NCBI GenBank assembly: GCA_951812795.1
Contig: OX638325.1
Span: 434,001 to 498,000 of the forward strand
Reading direction: 5' to 3'
Length of the DNA stretch: 64,000 nt
Source: an uncultured Dehalococcoidia bacterium
Lineage (GTDB): Bacteria > Chloroflexota > Dehalococcoidia > Lucifugimonadales > Lucifugimonadaceae
Shown: piece after piece, positions 27,497 to 36,054 of the stretch
How the letters are laid out: each line of letters starts with the position of its first letter
How positions within the stretch are numbered: position 1 is the first letter of the stretch
Position numbers and translations under genes: made by a program
The notes under the pieces: generated by a model
The model's input: only the letters and a program-made list of their open reading frames with translations
Database searches by the model: none
What the model was told of the DNA's origin: nothing

Positions 27497-28339
27497 TCAA
27501 TCGCTCCCACCGGCACCAACGGTGCCAGCCCATGCTCCGACGGCCATCATGCCACCGTCTACGTTTACATACGATCCCGTCATGAACGAGGCTTTATCGC
27601 TCGCCAGGAAAAGCATCACGTTGGCGATGTCCTCGGGTTGTCCGATGCGGCCCAGGGGGTGCGTCTTGGCAGAGTCGATCAATCCCTGCTCGATGTCGTC
27701 ACCGGTCCCCTCCAACGCCCTCCACACCATCGGCGTGTTGATGGTTCCGGGATTTACCGACAGGACCCGGATGTTGTCTTTGGCGAAGTCGATGGACATC
27801 TGTCGTGTCAGGGATAGGTCGCCGCCTTTACTGGCTGCGTATGCGGAGACGAAGGGCATCGAGAGGAGGCCCTGGACGCTAGCCACGGAGATGATGACGC
27901 CGCCGCCGCGCTCTCGCATGGATGGCACGGAGTACTTGGCCATCAGGAAGCGGCTGCGCAGGTTGATGTTGATGATGCGCTCCCACGACTCTTCAGGCAG
28001 ATCGACCGCATCCACATACGACGATGGCGGCTGAATACCAACGTTATTGATGACGATGTCCAAACCGCCATAAGCGTCGATCGCCGCATCCACCGTCGCC
28101 CGGCAACCCTCGATCGTCCCGGCATCCGCGGAGACATACTGTGCCGTCCCTTCAGCGCCGGTAATCTCATCGATCAACGCATCGCCGGCCTCATCGTCGA
28201 TATCCATCACCGTCACGTTGGCTCCAGCCGCCGCAAAGGCCCTAGAAACACCACCGCCGATGCCTAGTGCTCCGCCGGTGACGATCACGGACTTGCCTTC
28301 AAATTCACCCACTTGGTCACTCCATTTCTCGAGTTTCAT
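27497..28339 (-). CDS. Short-chain dehydrogenase/reductase
   Basis: 280 residues. TGGALGIGGGVSRAF nucleotide motif, NNVGIQ, catalytic Ser region SVASVQG and YAASKGG (YxxxK). NAD(P)-linked oxidoreductase of unknown substrate, more distant from the 11-13 kb tandem pair. It ends 23 bases before the nfeD start codon, on the same strand, and could be read together with it. No clear ribosome site at the ATG. Confidence 0.88.
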   Translation of the reverse strand: MKLEKWSDQVGEFEGKSVIVTGGALGIGGGVSRAFAAAGANVTVMDIDDEAGDALIDEITGAEGTAQYVSADAGTIEGCRATVDAAIDAYGGLDIVINNVGIQPPSSYVDAVDLPEESWERIININLRSRFLMAKYSVPSMRERGGGVIISVASVQGLLSMPFVSAYAASKGGDLSLTRQMSIDFAKDNIRVLSVNPGTINTPMVWRALEGTGDDIEQGLIDSAKTHPLGRIGQPEDIANVMLFLASDKASFMTGSYVNVDGGMMAVGAWAGTVGAGGSD

Positions 28340-28552
28340 ATCAAACGCTTAGCCCATCACAATAACAGCATTTTCGACTAAGTCTGCATCGAGCCGCATC
28401 GGTTTCCTCACGACATGGTCCCAAGGACTGGTAAATCACGGCATTCAGATCCCAACGTCCGCGCTTCGCTTGTATCATGCAATGAACTTTGAAACTCCCC
28501 CGCCGAGAACTGAACATGTTCTCAGCTTTCTCGCATCACTGCGAATCTGACC

Positions 28553-29887
28553 TTGAACAATCCATCTCGAGTAGCGCACTCCAGAACGGAGCGCATCCGG
28601 CCCTGGTCATCGTTCAAGCACTACAACTTCTCGGTTCTGTGGGCCGCGCAGATCACGATGACGATGGCGATGACGATGCGGCTGTTGTCGACGAGTCAGT
28701 GGATCTACGACGAAACCGGTTCGGCGGCGCAACTCGGCATCCTGGGCGCGGTACAGCTGCTTCAAATGCCGGTGGTGATCTACGGCGGTGCGCTCGCCGA
28801 CGTCGTGAATCGCAAGGTTCTTATGTCGTTGACCCAAACCGTGTCTTTGGTCTCATTGATCATACTCACCCTCCTTGCGTTCAGCGAGGTCTTGGCGCCA
28901 TGGCACATCTGGGTAGTGACGGGGGTCACCGGCATGGTCAACATGTTGGGAAGCTCTGCCCGGCCCGCGATGCTCCCACGGTGTGTGCCCCGATCGCACC
29001 TCACTAATGCGGTCACCATCTCGACGTCATCGATGCAGGTTGCGGCCATCACTGTGCCCTTCCTGTTCGGCCCTCTTTACATCAACTACGGTATCGCTCC
29101 CACGCTCCTCGTAACGACCTGTATCGCAGGCGTCAGTGTTATCGCGCCGCTAATCATCCGCGCCTCTGGCGCACCCGAAGGTGGAGGCGGCGGTGTCAAG
29201 CTCCAGACCATCATCGAAGGCTTCAACTTCGTTCGTCGGCACCCGATATTGCCCGGCCTCTACATGCTCGACATTGGTGTGACGATCTTTAGCTTCTACC
29301 GCATGCTGTTCCCGTTCTTCTCGCAGGAACTCTACGGCATGGGAGCGCAAGGCACTGCCCTGCTCACCTCGGCCAATGCGACGGGAGGTGTGGTCGGCAG
29401 CATGATCGTCTTCATCACCGAACGTTGGCGGCGGAAGGGAATGATCGTCCTTGTCGCGACTTTGGTCTACGCGTTGCTATTGTTGGCTTGGGGATTCAAC
29501 CGCGTCGATTTGGTTGACAACCCCAATCTGACCTTGGGATTGTTCGACCTTTCGTACACGTTCAACTACATCTTCGCCATCGGATTGGTCCTCGTGGCGC
29601 TGCTCGGTGGCACGGACGCAATCGGCATGACGATGCGTCAAGCGCTCGTGCAGCTCACCGCGCCCGACAACATGCTTGGAAGGGCGAGCAGCGCTCACTC
29701 CTTCTCGGCGATGGGCGCCAACCACCTCGGACAGATGGAAGTCTCATTCGTCGGAGGCATCATCGGCGCCGGGAACGTCATGATTCTCGGCGGCTTCATC
29801 TCTGTAATCGTCGTCTTCGTGATCTGGCGCTACACCCCCGGCATCCGCAACTATCGATACCGACCGCAACGCAGACCGACGGGTTAA
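28553..29887 (+). CDS. Major facilitator superfamily exporter
   Basis: 444 residues with about twelve membrane segments. The enterobactin-exporter-like subgroup is suggested by FSVLWAAQITMTMAMTM at the start, YGGALADVVNRKVLM (loop 2-3 motif), RPAMLPRCVPRSHLTNAV and the second-half LVQLTAPDNMLGRASSAHS. It probably exports a small molecule by proton antiport. Start TTG at 28553 is uncertain. Divergent from the SDR gene, with about 210 bases between. Confidence 0.87.
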   Translation: MNNPSRVAHSRTERIRPWSSFKHYNFSVLWAAQITMTMAMTMRLLSTSQWIYDETGSAAQLGILGAVQLLQMPVVIYGGALADVVNRKVLMSLTQTVSLVSLIILTLLAFSEVLAPWHIWVVTGVTGMVNMLGSSARPAMLPRCVPRSHLTNAVTISTSSMQVAAITVPFLFGPLYINYGIAPTLLVTTCIAGVSVIAPLIIRASGAPEGGGGGVKLQTIIEGFNFVRRHPILPGLYMLDIGVTIFSFYRMLFPFFSQELYGMGAQGTALLTSANATGGVVGSMIVFITERWRRKGMIVLVATLVYALLLLAWGFNRVDLVDNPNLTLGLFDLSYTFNYIFAIGLVLVALLGGTDAIGMTMRQALVQLTAPDNMLGRASSAHSFSAMGANHLGQMEVSFVGGIIGAGNVMILGGFISVIVVFVIWRYTPGIRNYRYRPQRRPTG

Positions 29888-29982
29888 GCTGTTCGCTGGT
29901 TGATCAGATAAACGTGATCTCCTGCTGGCGCGACTACAATCCCAATTAGCAACCCGAGTTCGCGGGATGCGAGGAGAGCGAA

Positions 29983-30249
29983 ATGAAGTTGCACATTTTG
30001 TATGAACCCGATGAAAACGACTGGATCCACGTTTGGTGTCCGGACTTGCCGGGATGTCATTCTCAAGGTAAGACCATCGAAGAAGCCAAAGCCAACATCA
30101 AAGAGGCGATAGAGGGCTATCTTGAAGTTCTGGCTGAAGACATGGTCAAGAATTTCCGCGAAAAATCGGAACCAAACGGTGGAGACAGCACACTCGCGTC
30201 GCGGGGTACCCAAATTGAAGCGCATTACTTGGTAGTGGCGGCCAAGTAA
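29983..30249 (+). CDS. hicB: HicB-family antitoxin
   Basis: 88 residues, with the partial RNase H-like HicB fold (WCPDLPGCHSQGKTIEEAKANIKEAIEGYLE). HicB binds and blocks the HicA RNase. The C-terminal part has no recognisable DNA-binding helix, unlike many HicB antitoxins. ATG follows GGAG. The HicA gene starts one base after its stop, so the order is antitoxin first. Confidence 0.85.
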   Translation: MKLHILYEPDENDWIHVWCPDLPGCHSQGKTIEEAKANIKEAIEGYLEVLAEDMVKNFREKSEPNGGDSTLASRGTQIEAHYLVVAAK

Positions 30250-30250
30250 G

Positions 30251-30487
30251 ATGCCGAGTTTGCCTTTGGTTTCGGGCGACGAATTTTCGAGGGCGTTGCA
30301 ACGTGCGGGATTTGAGCATCGGCGGACGAGAGGAAGCCACATGATCTTGCGGCACCCCCGGGGTATCGTCGTCTCGGTGCCCAGGCACCGGGAATTGCCG
30401 AGAGGAATAATGACCGCATTGCTTCGAGACGCGGGCATTTCACGCGACGAATTTATCCAGCTTTTGCGACGGAGACGCCGTCGATAG
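30251..30487 (+). CDS. hicA: HicA-family toxin (mRNA interferase)
   Basis: 78 residues. The dsRNA-binding-like HicA fold carries the catalytic His in TRGSHMILRHP and the helix GIMTALLRDAGISRDEFIQLL. It cleaves mRNA when free of HicB. It follows hicB by one base. A run of Arg ends the protein. Confidence 0.88.
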   Translation: MPSLPLVSGDEFSRALQRAGFEHRRTRGSHMILRHPRGIVVSVPRHRELPRGIMTALLRDAGISRDEFIQLLRRRRRR

Positions 30488-30538
30488 TCACCCCTTCAAT
30501 CGGTAACTGCGGCAAGTTGAATTTCCTCCACCTGCCCA

Positions 30539-31846
30539 TTACGGCGATTCCTCGCCGGGCACCATCTTCAAGATCGCCCCGTCAAACCGTAAAACGTAGA
30601 TTTCACCCTCGTTGTCTACTCCGAAGGATGAGATACCCGGATTGTCGTACTCGATCCCATCAGGTGCGACCGGCTTCAGTGCGACACTCCGTGTCGACCA
30701 ATCGATCGCGTCCATCGCCCGAAGTTCGCCTTTGCAGTGGTCGGAGAAAAGGAAACTGTCGACCAACGTCGGGATTGCGGCACCGCGGTAGACCATACCT
30801 GCGATCACCGAGCAGTGACCGGATCGGGGCGGGTAATCTTCGATCGGCAACGCCATGCCGGTTTGGTTGCAGTCGCTGCGCGGTCTGAAGCAGGCCGTTC
30901 CCTCCATCGTGCTCCAACCGAAATTCGTCCCGCCGCCTCTATTGGTATCGACGACGTTGATTTCGTCACGATAGCTCTGCCCCACATCGCCGATCCATAG
31001 CAACTCGGTTTTAGCATCAAACCACATGCGCCACGGATTCCGTAGACCGTAAGCCCAAATCTCATCCGGGATGTCAGGGTCGCCAAGGTAGGGATTGTCC
31101 GGCGGAATTCGGTACGGTTTATCGTTATCAGATTCCGAGATGTCGAGCCGGATGATGGTTCCGTAGACGTTTGTCAAGTCCTGGCCGTTGCTCTGCGGAT
31201 CGCCCAGCGAACCTCCGTCGCCGAAGGCGAGCAAGAGATATCCCTGGTTATCGAATATGATCTTCCCGCCGTTGTGGTTACCGTATGGCTGGATGAGCTC
31301 GTAAACGATGTGCTCGCTGCTCCAATCGGCGATGTATTCATCGACGGTGAACCACGATAGCCGCGTGCGACGAATGCCACCGCGCACTGAGTAGTACATC
31401 CAAACCCGGCCGTTCTCCTCGTATTGCGGGTCCAACGCCAACGAGAGAAGTCCTTCCTCGTTTGAATCGCGACTCGTACGCTCTCGAATGGAAAATGTCA
31501 AGATCGGGTCGCGCCGCGCGTCGAGGAACGCTCGAAAAACCTGACCGACTTGATCGGCGACGAGCGCCGATTCTCCATCGGGGAGGAAAGCGATGTCCAC
31601 TGCCCGGTCCCAAACGTGCCCACCGAACGCTTCAACGAATTGGAAATCGTAGCGGTCATACGCCCGAACGGGAGTCGGAGGCAACGAAATCGTTGCTTCC
31701 GGTTGTCTCTGCGCTTCAGAAGCTGGCGTCAGGATAGGCGCGGCATCTTCAGCGTCAACGCACGCGATGAACAACATCGCGAACGGCAAAACCAGCAGCA
31801 GAATAGTTAACTTGGCAGTAAGGGATTTAGCCCGATTTGCTACCAC
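30539..31846 (-). CDS. PQQ-dependent sugar dehydrogenase-like lipoprotein
   Basis: 435 residues. A signal segment with lipobox (FAMLFIAC) is followed by a six-bladed beta-propeller of the glucose/sorbosone dehydrogenase family: DIAFLPDG, EEGLLSLALDP, NHNGGKIIF, GDGG, YGLRNPWRMWFD and DVGQSYRDEINVV. These proteins oxidise sugars with PQQ outside the membrane, or have lost activity; the NHNGG and GLRNPWR motifs favour PQQ binding. Its start overlaps the end of dnaN by seven bases. Confidence 0.9.
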   Translation of the reverse strand: MVANRAKSLTAKLTILLLVLPFAMLFIACVDAEDAAPILTPASEAQRQPEATISLPPTPVRAYDRYDFQFVEAFGGHVWDRAVDIAFLPDGESALVADQVGQVFRAFLDARRDPILTFSIRERTSRDSNEEGLLSLALDPQYEENGRVWMYYSVRGGIRRTRLSWFTVDEYIADWSSEHIVYELIQPYGNHNGGKIIFDNQGYLLLAFGDGGSLGDPQSNGQDLTNVYGTIIRLDISESDNDKPYRIPPDNPYLGDPDIPDEIWAYGLRNPWRMWFDAKTELLWIGDVGQSYRDEINVVDTNRGGGTNFGWSTMEGTACFRPRSDCNQTGMALPIEDYPPRSGHCSVIAGMVYRGAAIPTLVDSFLFSDHCKGELRAMDAIDWSTRSVALKPVAPDGIEYDNPGISSFGVDNEGEIYVLRFDGAILKMVPGEESP

Positions 31847-33048
31847 TGAACGTACATCGGCATTACCACGTGAGTAAAACCGGGGTGGTGGGAAAGTCGG
31901 AAGACTGCGGGACTGGAAGGTGTTGTGATCGAGAGGATCAGTTTCTCCGGCCCTGTAGTCTCGTTTGAGCTATCTGAGGCTTCCACTGGATTGGATGTCC
32001 CACCTTGGGAATTCCTGACGAGGTCGGTCAAGAAACGGACGTTGAATGCGATCTTGCCCTCTTCGCCTTCGATGTCGATGTCAAGCGTTCCTTCGCTATT
32101 GCCGAGGTCCTCGGCATTGGCGGATACGGTGAGGCGTCCTTGCCCCTCCTCGTTTGAGGCGACCATCCGAACGATGGCACTCCCCTCCCGAGCGATGACC
32201 TGCATGGACCGCGCGACTTGTTCGACGCTCTCCAATGGGATCGCCATCGTCGTGTCCGAATTCTGAGGCACGAGGCTCTTGTAGTCCGGATACGTTCCAG
32301 CGATCAACTGGGTGATCATCTCGACTTCGTCACCGATTCGGAACATTGCCTCGCCGCCGGTCTCCGAAACCATGATCTCGACCGTCGACACGGTTCCGGC
32401 CATAAGTTGCGTCAGCTCGGACAATGCACGGGCAGGTACCAGCGCGTCGAACCCTTCCTCGGGCGCTTCCATCAACTGTGCCGATTCGATCGACAATCGG
32501 AAGCCGTCGGCTGCAGCGAATGTCGCTTTGTCTCCTTCGACCTCCATCTTGACGCCTGTCAGAACTGGCCGCGCATCGTCGCTCGCCGCGGCAAAGACAA
32601 CTCGCTCTAATGCGTTGCGCAGAGTTCCTGAATCGACTCTGACGCGATGTTTTGGAGAAACTTCGGGAAAAGGTGGGAAATCGTCCTTGGGTGCACCACG
32701 GAGATCAGTGTCGATCGTCATCGGACCGCCACCGCGTTCGGTGGTCGTTTTGATATTTGCGCCGTAGGGTTCGTCCGTGACTTCGAGCTCGACGCGTCCC
32801 ATATCGAAACTGCTGATTGTGTCGAGCAACGTTCGGGCGGGTAAAGTAATCGACCCGGTCTGCTCGATTTGGGCGCTTACCCAGGTAGTAATCGAAAGCT
32901 CCAAGTCTGTCGCGGCGAGTTTGAGACGGGCGTCCTCGGTCTCAATCAAGATGTTTTGCGTGATGGGTAGCGTCGCCCTCGAGGGCACTGCTCGCCGCAC
33001 GACGCGCAATCCACGCGTCAGGTTGTCTTGTATGCAAGTGATCTTCAT
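31840..33048 (-). CDS. dnaN: DNA polymerase III beta subunit (sliding clamp)
   Basis: 402 residues in three similar domains of the clamp fold. Signatures: RAVPSRATLPITQNILIE, LAATDLELSI, the central VLTGVKMEVEGDKATFAAADGFRLS, and the C-terminal HVVMPMYVQW (usual end is MPMRL). It is not next to dnaA or recF, so the replication origin is not indicated here. An overlapping lipoprotein gene follows. Confidence 0.95.
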   Translation of the reverse strand: MKITCIQDNLTRGLRVVRRAVPSRATLPITQNILIETEDARLKLAATDLELSITTWVSAQIEQTGSITLPARTLLDTISSFDMGRVELEVTDEPYGANIKTTTERGGGPMTIDTDLRGAPKDDFPPFPEVSPKHRVRVDSGTLRNALERVVFAAASDDARPVLTGVKMEVEGDKATFAAADGFRLSIESAQLMEAPEEGFDALVPARALSELTQLMAGTVSTVEIMVSETGGEAMFRIGDEVEMITQLIAGTYPDYKSLVPQNSDTTMAIPLESVEQVARSMQVIAREGSAIVRMVASNEEGQGRLTVSANAEDLGNSEGTLDIDIEGEEGKIAFNVRFLTDLVRNSQGGTSNPVEASDSSNETTGPEKLILSITTPSSPAVFRLSHHPGFTHVVMPMYVQW

Positions 33049-33228
33049 TCCGATCAGCCTTGAAAACTAGTGTGTAAGCCGAATCTCGCGTCGTTGCACT
33101 GATTCTAGAATCACGTTGTGAAAATCGTGGAAACGTCACAACACGAATCCCTTTTTCTTCGCTGTAATGATATAGCGTAGCCGTTTCTGCTTTGAGTTCC
33201 GCGCAAGTTCAACTGAAACTGAACCAAG

Positions 33229-33957
33229 ATGCCCAACGATCCATCGCGAATTTCCCAATCCGGCGCAGCGGACGAACCGTTTAGCGCGGACATGGGATTC
33301 GCCACCGTCGATCTCGATCGTGAACGTCGGACCGGTTTTCCGGAGGTCGTGATGGGTGAAGGCAAGACGCCTGAACAGATCGGACTGATCACCAAACGCA
33401 TCTACGACGCGGCGAAAGTGGTCCTAGTAACCCGTTCTACAAAGGTCGCCGCGAATCAAGTCAGGGCGCTCGTGCCGTCGGCGAAATTCAAAGCGTCGTG
33501 CGGTGCGATATGGGCCGATGACCGCGGCATTGATCCTATGCATGAAGGATTGACCATCGTCTCTGCCGGCACGGCCGACTTGCGAGTAGCCGACGAAGCG
33601 GAGATCACGGCCCGGTTGATGCTCTGCAAAGTCCGGCGAATCAACGATGTCGGCGTGGCAGGTATCCATCGGTTGCTGGCACACGAGGAAGCGTTGCGAA
33701 GCTCACGCGTAGTCGTTGTCGTGGCGGGTATGGACGGCGCGTTGCCAAGCGTGGTGGGGGGATTGGTTGCCGCACCGGTGATCGCGGTACCTACGAGCAA
33801 TGGTTTCGGGACCGGGTTAGACGGTTACGCGGCGATGTTAACGATGCTCAACTCGTGCGCCGCGGGGGTGTCGGTCGTGAACATAGACGCAGGCTTTTCG
33901 GCGGGATATCAGGCCGCGTTGATCTGCCGTGCAGCTAGCGAATTGCATTCGGATTAA
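33229..33957 (+). CDS. larB: Nickel-pincer cofactor biosynthesis protein LarB
   Basis: 242 residues related to PurE but with the LarB pattern: GFPEVVMGEGKTPEQI, then a PurE-like core VVVVAGMDGALPSVVGGLV and the end GFGTGLDGYAAMLTMLNSCAAGVSVVNIDAGFSAGY. LarB carboxylates and hydrolyses nicotinic acid adenine dinucleotide in making the cofactor of lactate racemase and related enzymes. larC and larE are not in this window. Divergent from dnaN. Confidence 0.9.
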   Translation: MPNDPSRISQSGAADEPFSADMGFATVDLDRERRTGFPEVVMGEGKTPEQIGLITKRIYDAAKVVLVTRSTKVAANQVRALVPSAKFKASCGAIWADDRGIDPMHEGLTIVSAGTADLRVADEAEITARLMLCKVRRINDVGVAGIHRLLAHEEALRSSRVVVVVAGMDGALPSVVGGLVAAPVIAVPTSNGFGTGLDGYAAMLTMLNSCAAGVSVVNIDAGFSAGYQAALICRAASELHSD

Positions 33958-34005
33958 GCGGAACCGATTCTTCCGGTTCCAAGTTCGGGTTCTGCTGGTG
34001 CTGCC

Positions 34006-34527
34006 CTAGTTGTTCGCCTGGACGAACGCGACGAGATCGGCGAGTTCCTGATCAGACAGGTAGTCGAACGCCGGCATGACGTTTGTGAAGCCTTCGGCGA
34101 TGAATGCGGACGGTTTCGTGATCGACTGGATCAGGTACTCTTCAGCTTCCATCTCGGTCCGTTCGCCGGCACGAGTGTAAAGACCCTTCCATCCCGGTCC
34201 CACGATGACGTCATCGGCGATTGAATGGCATGCCGCACAACCCAATGTCGTGTGGAGTTGCTCACCGCTGGAGGCATTACCTTCTGGGAGTTCGACCGGT
34301 TGCGCCAACGCGGCGATGTCGGCTGCGGAACCGCCGGCCAGCACTAATTCTCGAGTGCCAGGTGGTGCCGGTGTTGGATCAAACACGACCGCTGTGGCGG
34401 TCGGTTTTGCAAGTTCCGTGCATCCGACGATTAGCACGGAGATTAGAAGCAGAAAGGTTAAGCTCGCAACCGCTAGGCGGTTGCGACCGATTTTGACGCG
34501 CTTAAACGAATAACCAGCGATACGCAA
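34006..34527 (-). CDS. Mono-haem cytochrome c lipoprotein
   Basis: 173 residues from TTG 34527 with GGAG upstream. Signal segment with lipobox (SVLIVGC), a linker, then a class I cytochrome c domain: haem motif CAACH and an axial Met in NVMPAF near the C-terminus, ending DLVAFVQ. It is tethered outside the membrane and passes electrons to or from a respiratory complex not in the window. Confidence 0.9.
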   Translation of the reverse strand: MRIAGYSFKRVKIGRNRLAVASLTFLLLISVLIVGCTELAKPTATAVVFDPTPAPPGTRELVLAGGSAADIAALAQPVELPEGNASSGEQLHTTLGCAACHSIADDVIVGPGWKGLYTRAGERTEMEAEEYLIQSITKPSAFIAEGFTNVMPAFDYLSDQELADLVAFVQANN

Positions 34528-34602
34528 TGCAGAGCTCTCCCAAGTTCTGGCTCTTCCGACTCAAACAATTCTACGATAGCGCAGCGCGCAACTTGAAAGC
34601 AC

Positions 34603-35439
34603 TTAGGTCAGGTTCATCATGCCGAGCATGTGACCGATCTGCTCCGGGTTTTCTCGCCGGCGATCGCGGATTTTCTTGATGAGTTCCAGCTCGTCTGTAG
34701 TTAGCGCATCGATTTCGTGAAGGTCGATTCCCCGCGCCTTGGCTCGGTCCATGACCCCGAACGTTTCGGCGTCAACGTTTGCAATCGCCTTCGGATCGAT
34801 GTTGCGCTGCTTGGCTTGGCGTATCAGAGGCAACCATTCGCTACCGACTTCGCTGAGGTCCTCGATCGGTATGCCCTCTTCCCGGGCGTGTCCAATGAAT
34901 ACGACATCTGCTTTGCTCAACGACGCCACCTCTCGGCTCGAAACGCCGGACCGCGCCAACTCTGCGATGGCGTCCAACATCGCAGGTTCAAACAGATCGA
35001 TCTGCTCGTCGGTCAACCCCATTCGGGACAACCTTCTCAGGGCCAGGACCTCCATCGCGTTTAGACCTGCTAGCTCATCCACCGGAATGCCCATCTCCGC
35101 CAAACGATGTACGATCTTTGCAGCTTCCGGGTTTGATTCATCAAGGTCTTCGACCGTAAAACCTTTCTCCAAAACCGTATCGAGAAGCTGAGCCTCTTCT
35201 TGCGACAGAATTCTGACGACTTCGTCGAAGTAGTGAGCTACCCGGCCATAGTTGATACCGAGTTTGGCCATCCAGTAGTTGATGGTCGCCTTCTGTACGT
35301 TCACATCCTTGGCAATGCTGCTAACGGTGATGCCCGGTTCATTGAGTTTGGTTCTAAGGACGTCGCGCAGCGGCCCTTCAAGAATCCTCTCGGCATCGGT
35401 AACGGCTTTTGTTGCTCTCAGATAGTTGACGGTGGTCAT
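34603..35439 (-). CDS. HTH protein with eight tandem 24-residue helical repeats
   Basis: 278 residues. Residues about 33-65 form a helix-turn-helix (ITVSSIAKDVNVQKATINYW, then GIN). From residue 80 to 271 there are eight repeats of exactly 24 residues with no insertions: each has a helix, then a G-I/L/V turn, then a second short helix (consensus xxxxxxIxxLAxxGIxxxxIxxLx). No named family was recognised. The layout suggests a DNA-binding head and a superhelical protein- or ligand-binding body. Palindromic sites crowd the region upstream, and it is divergent from the formate dehydrogenase gene, so autoregulation and control of that gene are both plausible (inference). Confidence 0.75.
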   Translation of the reverse strand: MTTVNYLRATKAVTDAERILEGPLRDVLRTKLNEPGITVSSIAKDVNVQKATINYWMAKLGINYGRVAHYFDEVVRILSQEEAQLLDTVLEKGFTVEDLDESNPEAAKIVHRLAEMGIPVDELAGLNAMEVLALRRLSRMGLTDEQIDLFEPAMLDAIAELARSGVSSREVASLSKADVVFIGHAREEGIPIEDLSEVGSEWLPLIRQAKQRNIDPKAIANVDAETFGVMDRAKARGIDLHEIDALTTDELELIKKIRDRRRENPEQIGHMLGMMNLT

Positions 35440-35506
35440 CGTAAGCCTCCGTGGCTACGTGTGTCTTTTCGATTACGCGGCCTGCGCTGAGTTTTCATGA
35501 CTGTGT

Positions 35507-35520
35507 TTGAACGAGTTTAA
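35507..35520. promoter_or_regulatory. Operator-like palindrome 1
   Basis: TTGAACGAGTTTAA, one base off the perfect TTGAACnnGTTCAA seen at 35702. It is the nearest site to the start of the repeat protein gene (68 bases upstream). Confidence 0.55.
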
Positions 35521-35538
35521 AGCAAGTATCAGGTGTGT

Positions 35539-35552
35539 TTCAACAAGTTTCG
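35539..35552. promoter_or_regulatory. Operator-like palindrome 2 (weak)
   Basis: TTCAACAAGTTTCG, which keeps the AAC-nn-GTT core of the motif but differs at the edges. It lies 32 bases from site 1, about three helical turns. Confidence 0.4.
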
Positions 35553-35582
35553 TGACGATGCCCAATGAATTTCAGACATTGA

Positions 35583-35596
35583 TTTAACTTGTTCAG
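35583..35596. promoter_or_regulatory. Operator-like palindrome 3
   Basis: TTTAACTTGTTCAG, matching ten of twelve defined positions of TTGAACnnGTTCAA. A further half-site GTTCAA follows at 35602-35607. Confidence 0.45.
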
Positions 35597-35701
35597 ACTC
35601 AGTTCAACAGACCACCACCTTAGTTTCGACGAAGTATAACATTAGAGCGGTTTCGCTTAATCAGCTGTTCGTCAACCATCTGAATTGATACGGTACATCG
35701 T

Positions 35702-35715
35702 TTGAACTCGTTCAA
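35702..35715. promoter_or_regulatory. Operator-like palindrome 4 (perfect)
   Basis: TTGAACTCGTTCAA, a perfect inverted repeat with a two-base centre. It is the best-formed site of the cluster, between the repeat protein gene and the formate dehydrogenase gene. Confidence 0.6.
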
Positions 35716-36054
35716 CAATGCTCGACGCTGCACAAGCGGCATTTTACGGCAGGAAATCTGGCGCTTGAGTTGTTCGACATACCGCGGGCGTTGCGAAAGT
35801 CGCCTTCGAAAACCGTGAGATGAGGTTTGTCACGTCGGATCCCAGAAACAACGCTCTACGGCGGTGCTCGAACTTGAACGACGCGGTGTGCAGTTTAGAG
35901 AGAATTGTGGAGCGGGCGATAGGTACACTTCGAAACTGTGGTCCTACATTCTCTCCGGGGGTATGGACGAACGTATCGCTCTGCCCTGCCCTGTTCTTGC
36001 GCATGAGCCAAGTTTCGCTAGAATTGGAGTGGATCTCCGAAACCATTGCGAACC
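35716..36054. other. Leader region of the formate dehydrogenase gene
   Basis: No gene seen. One further TTGAAC half-site occurs at 35874-35879. The promoter of the dehydrogenase must lie here or in the operator cluster, but no -35/-10 pair stood out. Confidence 0.4.

Noticed and set aside
29902..29919. Inverted repeat GATCA ... TGATC upstream of hicB
   Set aside because: Arms of five bases with an eight-base centre are too likely by chance.
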